Shown one piece after another: positions 5,083 through 11,698 of a stretch of 12,080 nt of DNA (position 1 is the stretch's first letter; each line of letters begins with the position of its first letter). The position numbers were made by a program, and so were the translations under genes. Below the pieces are notes generated by a model, which saw only the letters and a list, made by a program, of their open reading frames with translations, was not told the DNA's origin and ran no database searches. The DNA is from DASVDK01 sp036562265 [NCBI: Thermodesulfobacteriota bacterium] (GTDB taxonomy: Bacteria > DASVDK01): positions 1 through 12,080 of the forward strand of contig DATCKS010000524.1 in the NCBI GenBank assembly GCA_036562265.1, written 5' to 3'.

Positions 5083-7380
5083 TCAGGGCGTCGCGTCGGC
5101 CGCGCGGCGCGGCAGGGTCACGACGAACGTCGAGCCGCGGCCCGGGCCCTCGCTCTCGACGCCGATCCGACCGCCGTGCAGCTCGACCAGGGCCCTGGCG
5201 ATGGTGAGGCCGAGGCCGGCGCCCGGCCCCCGCTCCCGCCGGGTCGGAGGACCGGCCTGGAAGAAGGGCTCGAACACCCGGGAGAGGTGCTCGGCCGGGA
5301 TCCCGACGCCGGTGTCGCGCACCCGGATCTCCACCTCGTCGTCCCCCATGGGGCTCGCCTCGACGGTCACCTGCCCTCCCTCGCCGGTGAACTTGAGGGC
5401 GTTGCCGACGAGGTTGGTGAGGACCTGCTCGAGCTTCAGGCGGTCGGCCTCCACGGTGAGCCCGGGGGGGGCGGTCGTGGCGAGCGCGACCCGCCGCTCG
5501 CGGGCGGCCGGGACGAACTGCCGCACCACCTCGTCGAGGAACCGATCGAGCGCGATCGGCTCGCGCGTGAGCGAGGCGCGACCGCTCTGCAGGCGCGAGG
5601 CGTCGAGCAGGTCGTCGATCAGCCGGACCATGTGCTCCACGTTCCGCTCGGCGATGGCCACGAGCTCCTCCGGGCGCTCGGCGCTGCGGCCGGTGAGCGC
5701 CCGCCCGAGGAAGCGGATGGTCCCGCGGATCGCCGTGAGGGGGGTGCGCAGCTCGTGGCTCGCCCGCGCGATGAACTGGTCCTTCACCGTCTCGAGGAGC
5801 TGCGCCTCGGTGACGTCCCTGAGCACGGTGACGGCGCCGAGGGTCCGGCCGTCCGGCGACGTGACCGGCGCCGCCGAGACGACGACGTGCCGGAGCTCGC
5901 CGGCCGGCGTGATGATCGAGAAGCGGGTCGCGAGCGTCCGCTCGCCGTGGTGCAGGGCGCGCCTGAGCGGGATGTCCTCCACCGGCATCGGCTTGCCGTC
6001 GATCAGGTGGGGCGTGACCGGCGGCCTGACCGGCGCCTCGATCCCGAACCCGGGTCGATAGTAGTCCCCGAGGAGACGGCGCGCCCGCTCGTTGGCGATG
6101 ACGACCACGGCATCGGCGTCCACGACCAGCGCGGCGTCGGGGAGCGCGTCGAAGGTGACCTCGAGCCGTTGCCGCTCGGTCTCGGCGCGTGCGAGCGCCT
6201 CGTCGAGGCTCCGGTTGGCCGCCGCGAGCTGGGCGAGGTGCTCCTCCATCTGCGCGTGGCTCGCCCGTAGCTCCTCGTTGGCCCGGCGGAGCGCCTCGCC
6301 CATCGTGTTGAAGTCCCGCGCGAGGCTCTCGAGTTCGCCGGGACCGCGGACCGGGACGCGGTGGCCGAGGTCGCCCCGCGCGAGCGCCGCCACGCCGGCC
6401 GAGAGGGCGGCGATCGGCGCCGAGAGCCAGAGTCCGAGCGCCAGGGCCAGGGCGAGACCGACCGCGAGGATCAGCCCGATCTCGACCAGCGCGGCCCGCC
6501 GCTCGGCGCGCGCGCTCGCGAACGCCGACTCGGCCGGCTGGAACACGCCGACCGCCCAGCCGAGCGACGGCACCGGCACCATCGCACCGACGCTCGGCTC
6601 CCCCGCGACCGGGTCGAGGATGTCGGCCGCCGCGGCCACTTCCCCCCTGAGGGCCTTCTGGACGACCGGGAGGGTCGAGAAGTCCCGCGCGTCGAAGGCG
6701 AGGTCGGGCCTCAGGCCGTGGACGACGACGTGCCCCTTGCGGTCGACCACCACCGCGTAGGCGCCCCCCGCGAGGTCCAGCCGGAGCCGCTCCTCGAGGT
6801 GGCGGGTCGGCAGCCCGAAGACGAGCGCGCCGAGGAACCGCCCGTCCCGGTCGCGGCCCGCAGCCGCCACCGGCGTCACCGGTCGCGCGGCGACGTCGAG
6901 GAGGAGGTCGCTCACGACGAGGTTGGCGCCGTCGCGCAGCGCCTGGAAGTAGGGACGGCCGGAGAGGTCGGTGCCGATCTCGTCCGCACGGGCGGCGGCG
7001 ATGATCCGGCCCCGGGCGTCGGTCACGACCGCGGCCTCGATGTCCGGGTGGAGGCTCGGCAGGAGGGCGAGGAAGCGCCGCCGCTCGTCGGGCGCGATGT
7101 CGAGGCCGAAGGCGACGGCCGCCGCCTGCGAGGCGATGACCTGGTACCGCTCGACGAAGAGCGCCGTCGCCCGCGCCAGCGCCGACGCGGTGTCGCCCTG
7201 GGTCTCGACGGCGACGCGCTCGGCGTCGTGGAAGGCGCGTTCGGCCGCCGCGTACTGGCGGATCATCGCGGTGACGATCACCAGGAGGAAGGCGCCGAGC
7301 ACGAGGGTGCGCCAGCGCCGCCACCAGGGGATGCGGTCGATCGTCGGGAGTCGCTCGGCCGGGTCGAGACCAGGCGTCAC
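5083..7380 (-). CDS. Membrane sensor histidine kinase (dCache-HAMP-PAS-HisKA-HATPase)
   Basis: A 765-residue inner-membrane sensor kinase. Residue numbers here count from the GTG at 7380. Helix 1 is about 24-41 (LVLGAFLLVIVTAM). A periplasmic double-Cache-like sensor follows at about 42-298, with DARGRIIAAARADEIGTDLS and GRPYFQALRDG. Helix 2 is about 300-319, HAMP about 320-370 and a coiled coil about 365-405. A PAS domain at about 408-525 ends in VTVLRDVTE. HisKA carries the phospho-acceptor His542 in SHELRTPLTA. The ATPase domain has the N box (Asn660), G1 DTGVGIP, F box FEPFFQ and G2 GAGLGL. The fold suggests sensing of a small external ligand such as an organic acid or amino acid. No response regulator is adjacent. 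The GTG at 7380 has GGAGGGAG 7 nt upstream; the TTG at 7440 has nothing comparable. Confidence 0.92.
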   Translation of the reverse strand: MTPGLDPAERLPTIDRIPWWRRWRTLVLGAFLLVIVTAMIRQYAAAERAFHDAERVAVETQGDTASALARATALFVERYQVIASQAAAVAFGLDIAPDERRRFLALLPSLHPDIEAAVVTDARGRIIAAARADEIGTDLSGRPYFQALRDGANLVVSDLLLDVAARPVTPVAAAGRDRDGRFLGALVFGLPTRHLEERLRLDLAGGAYAVVVDRKGHVVVHGLRPDLAFDARDFSTLPVVQKALRGEVAAAADILDPVAGEPSVGAMVPVPSLGWAVGVFQPAESAFASARAERRAALVEIGLILAVGLALALALGLWLSAPIAALSAGVAALARGDLGHRVPVRGPGELESLARDFNTMGEALRRANEELRASHAQMEEHLAQLAAANRSLDEALARAETERQRLEVTFDALPDAALVVDADAVVVIANERARRLLGDYYRPGFGIEAPVRPPVTPHLIDGKPMPVEDIPLRRALHHGERTLATRFSIITPAGELRHVVVSAAPVTSPDGRTLGAVTVLRDVTEAQLLETVKDQFIARASHELRTPLTAIRGTIRFLGRALTGRSAERPEELVAIAERNVEHMVRLIDDLLDASRLQSGRASLTREPIALDRFLDEVVRQFVPAARERRVALATTAPPGLTVEADRLKLEQVLTNLVGNALKFTGEGGQVTVEASPMGDDEVEIRVRDTGVGIPAEHLSRVFEPFFQAGPPTRRERGPGAGLGLTIARALVELHGGRIGVESEGPGRGSTFVVTLPRRAADATP

Positions 7381-7441
7381 GCGCGTGCTCCCTCCGATGG
7401 CCTGAGAGGTTTCGGGCGAGGCGTGCACGTCGGATGTCAAG

Positions 7442-7469
7442 CTTACACGTGCCCTCGCGGAATGGGCAA
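7442..7469 (-). promoter_or_regulatory. Weak candidate promoter of the histidine kinase
   Basis: On the minus strand TTGCCC (7469-7464) and TGTAAG (7447-7442) are 16 nt apart, each with four of six consensus matches. A start near 7435 would leave a leader of about 55 nt before the GTG at 7380 and would exclude the TTG at 7440 as initiator. Confidence 0.28.
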
Positions 7470-7471
7470 TC

Positions 7472-7506
7472 GCAAGTATCGAGCTTGCTCCCGTCGCAAG
7501 CGCTTG
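7472..7506. repeat. Cluster of CAAG/CTTG inverted motifs upstream of the kinase
   Basis: GCAAG (7472-7476) and CTTGC (7484-7488) form an inverted pair with a seven-base centre. A perfect ten-base palindrome, CAAGCGCTTG, follows at 7497-7506, and TCGCAAG occurs twice. The cluster sits just upstream of the candidate kinase promoter, in one of the less GC-rich spots. It could be an operator, but no known regulator site was recognised. Confidence 0.35.
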
Positions 7507-7575
7507 GATGGTAGAGGAGACGAGGGGTAGGCGAGAGGGCGGCCGCCGGTCACCTCGCGCCGCGACGTGCCGGGT

Positions 7576-7615
7576 GCCGGAACGATCAAACGATCAGGAG
7601 TCGCCGGAACGATCA
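7576..7615. repeat. 13-bp direct repeat at the 3' end of ispG
   Basis: GCCGGAACGATCA occurs at 7576-7588 and again at 7603-7615, 27 bp apart, with a further CGATCAGGA in between. The second copy contains the ispG stop codon. The arrangement looks like a small duplication of the gene's last bases, giving extra in-line TGATCGTT units downstream of the stop on the minus strand. No terminator with a U-tract is visible. Confidence 0.5.
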
Positions 7616-8848
7616 GGCGTCGCGCGCGGCGCCGGGCCGGTAGCGCGTCGCGACGTACTCCTCGAGGATGGCGAGGAACTCGGGGACGATCGCGTCGCCG
7701 CGGAGCGTCGTGTGGAGGCGGCCGTCCACGAAGACGGGCGCCTTCGGCTCCTCGAAGGTGCCGGGCAGGGAGATGCCGATGTCGGCGTGCTTCGACTCGC
7801 CGGGGCCGTTCACGACGCAGCCCATCACCGCCACCTTGAGCGACTCGACGCCGGGACGCTCCGCCTTCCAGACCGGCATCCGTTCCCTCAGGTAGTGGCC
7901 GATCTGCTCGGCCATCTCCTGGAAGAAGGTGCTGGTGGTGCGGCCGCAGCCGGGGCAGGCCGTCACCTGCGGCATGAACCGGCGCAGGCCGAGCGACTGC
8001 AGGACGTGCTGCGCGACCTCGACCTCCTCGGTGCGGTCGCCGCCCGGCCGGGGCGTGAGCGAGACGCGGATCGTGTCGCCGATCCCCTCCTGCAGCAGGA
8101 TCGAGAGGGCGGCCGTCGAGGCCACGATCCCCTTGGTCCCCATACCGGCCTCCGTGAGCCCGACGTGGAGCGCGTAGTCGCAGCGGGCGGCAAGCGACCG
8201 GTAGACGTCGACCACGTCCTGCACGTTCGACACCTTGGCCGACAGGACGATCCGGTCGTGCGGGACGCCGTACTCCTCGGCGAGGGCGGCCGACTCGAGC
8301 GCCGAGACCACCATCGCCTCCAGCGTCACGTCGCGCGCGTCGCGCGGCGCGGCGCTCCGGGCGTTCTCGTCCATCAGGCGGGTGAGGAGCGCCTGGTCGA
8401 GCGAGCCCCAGTTGACGCCGATCCGTACCGGCTTGCCGTTGGCGACCGCCGCCTCGACGATCGCGCGGAAGTTCTCGTCGTGGTGCCGGCCGACGCCGAC
8501 GTTGCCCGGGTTGATCCGGTACTTGTCGAGCGCCGTCGCGCAGTCGGGGTACCGGCGCAAGAGGAGGTGGCCGTTGAAGTGGAAGTCGCCGACGAGGGGA
8601 ACGCGGATCCCCTGATCGTCGAGCCGCCGCCGGATCTCGGGCACCGCCTTCGCCGCCGCGTCGTTGTTGACCGTGATCCGTACGATCTCCGACCCGGCGC
8701 GGGCGAGGGCGGCCACCTGGGCGGCCGTGGCGGCCGGGTCGGCGGTGTCGGTGTTGGTCATGGACTGCACCACGACCGGATGGTCGCCCCCGACCCACAC
8801 GTCGCCCACCCGCACCGCGGTGGACCGTCTCCGCACGATTGCCGCCAT
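7613..8848 (-). CDS. ispG: 4-hydroxy-3-methylbut-2-enyl diphosphate synthase
   Basis: IspG (GcpE), the cytoplasmic [4Fe-4S] enzyme of the MEP isoprenoid pathway that reductively opens MEcPP to HMBPP, using ferredoxin or flavodoxin electrons. The 411-residue protein starts with the family pattern [32 protein letters not shown]. It has the TIM-barrel segments [26 protein letters not shown] and [18 protein letters not shown]. The C-terminal cluster site is complete: Cys298 and Cys301 in CPGCGRTTS, Cys344 in [10 protein letters not shown] and Glu351. It is the two-domain form, without the extra insert of plant and Chlamydia enzymes. ATG 8848 has no Shine-Dalgarno sequence; an extended -10 box lies 7 nt upstream, so the mRNA may be leaderless. 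It diverges from tsaC, and the kinase gene follows on the same strand after 232 nt. Confidence 0.97.
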   Translation of the reverse strand: MAAIVRRRSTAVRVGDVWVGGDHPVVVQSMTNTDTADPAATAAQVAALARAGSEIVRITVNNDAAAKAVPEIRRRLDDQGIRVPLVGDFHFNGHLLLRRYPDCATALDKYRINPGNVGVGRHHDENFRAIVEAAVANGKPVRIGVNWGSLDQALLTRLMDENARSAAPRDARDVTLEAMVVSALESAALAEEYGVPHDRIVLSAKVSNVQDVVDVYRSLAARCDYALHVGLTEAGMGTKGIVASTAALSILLQEGIGDTIRVSLTPRPGGDRTEEVEVAQHVLQSLGLRRFMPQVTACPGCGRTTSTFFQEMAEQIGHYLRERMPVWKAERPGVESLKVAVMGCVVNGPGESKHADIGISLPGTFEEPKAPVFVDGRLHTTLRGDAIVPEFLAILEEYVATRYRPGAARDA

Positions 8849-8855
8849 GGGCGAG

Positions 8856-8864
8856 AGTGTAGCA
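8856..8864 (-). promoter_or_regulatory. Extended -10 promoter element of ispG (putatively leaderless)
   Basis: On the minus strand TGC (8864-8862) precedes TACACT (8861-8856), matching the extended -10 form TGnTAnAnT. Only 7 nt separate it from the ispG ATG at 8848, so transcription would begin at or next to the start codon. No good -35 hexamer sits 16-18 nt upstream, and no Shine-Dalgarno sequence is present. Confidence 0.45.
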
Positions 8865-8890
8865 ACTGTCCCCGGGGCGCCGCGCTCGGC

Positions 8891-8896
8891 TACCAT
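8891..8896 (+). promoter_or_regulatory. Candidate -10 box of tsaC (putatively leaderless)
   Basis: TACCAT matches four of six -10 bases and ends 6 nt before the GTG at 8903, so transcription would start about at the initiator codon. No Shine-Dalgarno sequence precedes the GTG. The -35 region is poor, so this is a positional argument rather than a strong motif. Confidence 0.3.
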
Positions 8897-8902
8897 GACG
8901 GC

Positions 8903-9901
8903 GTGGCGAGCATCCTCCGAGGCGACGACCCCGCCGCCGTGCGCCGCGCCGCGGCCCTCCTCCGGGCCGGTCGGCTCGTGGCCTTCCCGACCGAGACGGT
9001 GTACGGGCTCGGCGCCGACGCGCTGAACCCCGAGGCCGTGGCGCGCCTCTTCGAGGTCAAGAGGCGCCCCCGCTTCGATCCCCTCATCGTGCACCTGGCC
9101 AGCCCGGCGGAGATCGAGCGCTACGCCGACCGGATCGACCCGCGGGCCCGCGCCCTGGTCGAGCGCTTCTGGCCGGGTCCACTCACGCTCGTCCTGCCGC
9201 GCCGCCTCGACGCCGGGGGCCGGCCGGTGATCCCCGACATCGTCACCTCGGGGCTCGACACCGTGGCGCTCAGGATGCCCGACCACCCGGTGGCGCTCGC
9301 GCTCCTGGCCGAGACGGGGCGTCCGCTCGCGGCCCCCTCGGCGAACCCGTTCGGCTACGTGAGTCCCACGTCCGCCGCGCACGTCGTCGAGCAACTCGGC
9401 GACGCCGTCGACCTCGTCCTCGACGGCGGTGCCTGCCGCGTGGGGGTCGAGTCGACCGTCGTGAGCCTCGCGGGGGATCGGCCTCGCCTCCTGCGCCCGG
9501 GGGGCACGCCGCTCGAGGCGATCGAGTCGGTGATCGGCCCGGTCGAGGTCGAGGCGCCGTCGGCGAGGGCGCCGGAGGCGCCGGGCCAGTTGCCGTCGCA
9601 CTACGCGCCCCGAACGCCGCTCGTCCTCCTCGCGAGCCGGGACGACCCGGCGCGCCTCGCGCGCCGGAGACCGGACGAGCGGGTCGGGCTCCTCGCCCTC
9701 GCGCCCGCGCCGGACGCCGCAAAGTTCGCCGCCGTCGAGACGCTCTCGGCCGACGGCGACCTGCGCGAGGCGGCGCAACGGCTCTTCGGCGCCCTGCGGC
9801 GGCTCGACGCCGCCGGCCTCGACCGGATCGTGGCCGAGCCCTGCCCGGAGGTCGGCCTCGGCCGGGCCATCATGGACCGCCTCCGCCGCGCCTCCGCCTG
9901 A
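8903..9901 (+). CDS. tsaC: L-threonylcarbamoyladenylate synthase, Sua5 type
   Basis: Makes threonylcarbamoyl-AMP from threonine, bicarbonate and ATP, the first step of the universal t6A37 modification of ANN-decoding tRNAs, in the cytoplasm. The 332-residue protein is the two-domain Sua5/YwlC form. The YrdC domain (about 1-205) carries [13 protein letters not shown] (28-40), the KRRP motif (53-56), [11 protein letters not shown] (89-99), PSAN (145-148) and GVESTVV (181-187). The linker with SHYAP (232-236) leads to the C-terminal Sua5 domain (about 238-330), which is absent from single-domain TsaC/YrdC of E. coli. The GTG at 8903 is the only start that keeps the family N-terminus. An ATG at 8895 is out of frame. 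It diverges from ispG across 54 bp and converges on the cytochrome gene. Confidence 0.96.
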   Translation: MASILRGDDPAAVRRAAALLRAGRLVAFPTETVYGLGADALNPEAVARLFEVKRRPRFDPLIVHLASPAEIERYADRIDPRARALVERFWPGPLTLVLPRRLDAGGRPVIPDIVTSGLDTVALRMPDHPVALALLAETGRPLAAPSANPFGYVSPTSAAHVVEQLGDAVDLVLDGGACRVGVESTVVSLAGDRPRLLRPGGTPLEAIESVIGPVEVEAPSARAPEAPGQLPSHYAPRTPLVLLASRDDPARLARRRPDERVGLLALAPAPDAAKFAAVETLSADGDLREAAQRLFGALRRLDAAGLDRIVAEPCPEVGLGRAIMDRLRRASA

Positions 9902-9903
9902 CC

Positions 9904-9955
9904 GGGGTCAGGCCTTTCCATTTTCCAGCCGGCAGCGCGGTCCGAGGCCTGCCCC
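9904..9955. repeat. Imperfect inverted repeat between convergent genes
   Basis: GGGGTCAGGCCT (9904-9915) is the inverted counterpart of AGGCCTGCCCC (9945-9955), with one bulged T and a 29-base centre that includes the unusually A/T-rich TTTCCATTTTCC. The stem is 11 pairs. It fills the 69-bp gap between the ends of tsaC and the dihaem cytochrome gene. It could be a bidirectional terminator without a U-tract or a REP-like intergenic repeat; copy number in the genome would decide. Confidence 0.5.
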
Positions 9956-9970
9956 CCGTCACGCGGCTCG

Positions 9971-11278
9971 TCAGAGCGACTTGAGGAACTCCACGAGGTC
10001 GAGGACCTCGTCGTCGCCGAGGCCGAGGCCGAACGTTTGGTCGTAGTGGTCGACCACGTCCGCAAGGGTCGCGAAGCGGCCGTCGTGGTAGAAGCCGCCC
10101 TTCTGGTGCGAGAAGAGCCCCCGGAGCGGCGAGGTCCGGTAGCGGCCGTCGGGCGCGCGCTCCGCCTGGAACGCGTCGATGCCGATCTCGTCCGGCGTGT
10201 GGAGGTTCCACCCCGGCTCGGTGTAGAGCGGCGGCACGTGGCAGGTGGCGCAGCGCGCCTTGCCGGTAAAGAGCGCCTCGCCGCGCGCGGCGGCGTCCGC
10301 GTCGAAGCTGCCGGCAGGCGGCGTCGGCGCGGGGATGGCGAGCTGGTAGACGTGGAGCGCCGCGAGCTTGCCGGTGATCAGGTCCGGGTCGCTCCGCACG
10401 TCGGCGAACCCGGCCCGGGCGGCGATCGGGAACCGCGTCTCGTCCGCGAGCCGGGGATCGAAGAAGGTCCCCTTGCCGTGCATCTCGAGCGTGGCGACGA
10501 AGGCGTTCCAGTGCGTGACCGAACCCCAGCCGGTCCAGGTGTGGAGGTTCACCCCGGCGAGGCCGAACGCCGGCGGGATCAGCGTCGCGGCGGACTTGCC
10601 GTCGGGACGGAACGCCTTGCCGTCGAGGACCAGCTCGGCGTCGAACTTCCCCGGCCCCCAGCTCCGCAGCACCGTCCGGACCGTCGACTCGTCGACCTCG
10701 AGGAGCGTCGCGAAGGCCTCGAGGTCGGGGGCGAGGGCGACGATCGCGCCGACGTCGAGGTCGCGGTTCGCCCACCCGTCGAGCCGGCGGCCTATCCCCG
10801 GTGCGAGCGAGTCGTCGACCGTCGAGTGACAGAGGGCGCACTGGATGCCGATCGACCTGAGCCCGCCGCCGTCGTCGAAGAAGCCGGTGAGCCCGACGAC
10901 CGCGTTCAGCCTGAGGAGTTCCAGCGTCGTCGCCGGCGCGTCGAGGTCGACGGTGCCCGCCCGGAGGCGGCGGACGAGTGGACGCGGGAGCGCCTCGACG
11001 TCCACCTTGAGCCCGAGGGCGAGCGCCGCACTCGGGCTGAGACCGGGGCCGACGCCTCCGAGCGCCTCGCCGGCGATCGCGCGGTGCAGCCCGAGCGTGT
11101 CGCCCCAGAAGGCCTCGTCGCCGAACGTGTCGAAGCGGAAGATCCGGCGCCCCTCCTCGACGAGGCGCCGGGCGTGGCGGTCGACGGCGCGGTCGTGCGG
11201 CGAGTCGAGGCCGGCGCCGGCACCGATCGACAGGGCGGCCACGGCCGCGAGCAGGACGACGGAGAGCGGGCGGGACAT
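9971..11278 (-). CDS. Exported dihaem c-type cytochrome, MauG/peroxidase-like C-terminus
   Basis: A 435-residue periplasmic protein with a Sec signal peptide (about 1-23, ending GAGAG). It has two haem c sites: CALCH at 147-151 and CATCH at 343-347. The second half resembles the cytochrome c peroxidase/MauG family: ARGEALFTGKARCATCHVPPLYT, then YRTSPLRGLF, then FYHDGRFATLADVVDHYDQTF and a final DDEVLDLVEFLKSL. The haem sites are about 196 residues apart, and a long N-terminal part (about 24-140) precedes the first, so it is not a canonical 330-residue peroxidase. The reaction is unknown; peroxide reduction or oxidation of a protein or small molecule is possible. ATG 11278 has a perfect AAGGAGGT 4 nt upstream. 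It is the third gene of the exported redox operon, 31 nt after the cupredoxin. Confidence 0.85.
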   Translation of the reverse strand: MSRPLSVVLLAAVAALSIGAGAGLDSPHDRAVDRHARRLVEEGRRIFRFDTFGDEAFWGDTLGLHRAIAGEALGGVGPGLSPSAALALGLKVDVEALPRPLVRRLRAGTVDLDAPATTLELLRLNAVVGLTGFFDDGGGLRSIGIQCALCHSTVDDSLAPGIGRRLDGWANRDLDVGAIVALAPDLEAFATLLEVDESTVRTVLRSWGPGKFDAELVLDGKAFRPDGKSAATLIPPAFGLAGVNLHTWTGWGSVTHWNAFVATLEMHGKGTFFDPRLADETRFPIAARAGFADVRSDPDLITGKLAALHVYQLAIPAPTPPAGSFDADAAARGEALFTGKARCATCHVPPLYTEPGWNLHTPDEIGIDAFQAERAPDGRYRTSPLRGLFSHQKGGFYHDGRFATLADVVDHYDQTFGLGLGDDEVLDLVEFLKSL

Positions 11279-11281
11279 GGG

Positions 11282-11298
11282 GACCTCCTTCGGAGGCC
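11282..11298 (-). promoter_or_regulatory. Hairpin enclosing the Shine-Dalgarno of the cytochrome gene
   Basis: In the mRNA, GGCCTCC pairs with GGAGGUC around a GAA loop (seven pairs, one of them G-U). The 3' arm contains most of the AAGGAGGU ribosome site for the start at 11278. Formed, it would hide the site and limit translation unless opened, for example by ribosomes finishing the cupredoxin gene 11-27 nt upstream. Confidence 0.5.
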
Positions 11299-11309
11299 GG
11301 CGCCTGGCT

Positions 11310-11696
11310 CTAGTCGGAACGTACGGTGATGCGGCCGACCATCCCGGCCGCTTCGTGCGGCCGGCAGAAGTAGTGGTAGGTGCCCGGGACGACGAGCGTG
11401 ACCTCGAAGGCGTCGCCCGGGTTCACGAGGTAGCCGGAGTCCCAGGGCGTCGCGCCGGCCGGGATCCGGTCGGGGTAGGCGGTGGTCGTGTGGACGTGGC
11501 GCTCGACGACCCAGCGCACCGTGGTGCCCGGCGCGATCGTGAGCTCGGCCGGGTCGAACCAGACGCTGGCCCCCGACGCGTCACCGGTCATCCGGACCTC
11601 GACCACCGGGCCGGCGGCGGCCGTCCGGGCGGGCGCGGCCGCGAGGCCGGCGAGCAGGAGCCCGCCGGCCCCGAGCAGTCTGCGGCGCGTCAGCAC
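11310..11696 (-). CDS. Exported cupredoxin (plastocyanin/halocyanin-like blue copper protein)
   Basis: A 128-residue type-1 copper protein for periplasmic electron transfer. The N-terminus TRRRLLGAGGLLLAGLAAAPA is Tat-like, with consecutive arginines followed by LL and a hydrophobic stretch. Cleavage is likely near residue 28. The mature part (about 30-128) is one cupredoxin domain with the usual PAELTIAPGTTVRWV strand. The copper ligands are His69 (in HVHTTTAYPD) and Cys111, His114 and Met119 in CRPHEAAGM. It is a plausible partner of the adjacent dihaem cytochrome or a donor to the ba3 oxidase CuA site. The GTG start lies 2 nt after the upstream stop (TAG) without its own clear Shine-Dalgarno, implying translational coupling. 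Alternative: a copper-binding protein without electron-transfer role. Confidence 0.9.
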   Translation of the reverse strand: MLTRRRLLGAGGLLLAGLAAAPARTAAAGPVVEVRMTGDASGASVWFDPAELTIAPGTTVRWVVERHVHTTTAYPDRIPAGATPWDSGYLVNPGDAFEVTLVVPGTYHYFCRPHEAAGMVGRITVRSD

Positions 11697-11698
11697 GG

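Noticed and set aside
4982-7324. 780-codon minus-strand open frame in the kinase region
   Set aside because: Arg/Pro/Gly-rich shadow of the histidine kinase; the kinase frame has all catalytic boxes.
7381-7440. TTG 7440 as start of the histidine kinase
   Set aside because: No Shine-Dalgarno sequence and it overlaps promoter-like DNA, while GTG 7380 has GGAGGGAG at ideal distance.
7508-8902. Upstream extension of the tsaC frame
   Set aside because: This part lies antisense to ispG and resembles no protein; the Sua5 domain begins right after GTG 8903.
8849-9778. Upstream extension of the ispG frame
   Set aside because: Antisense to tsaC and charged in composition; the IspG family N-terminus begins at ATG 8848.
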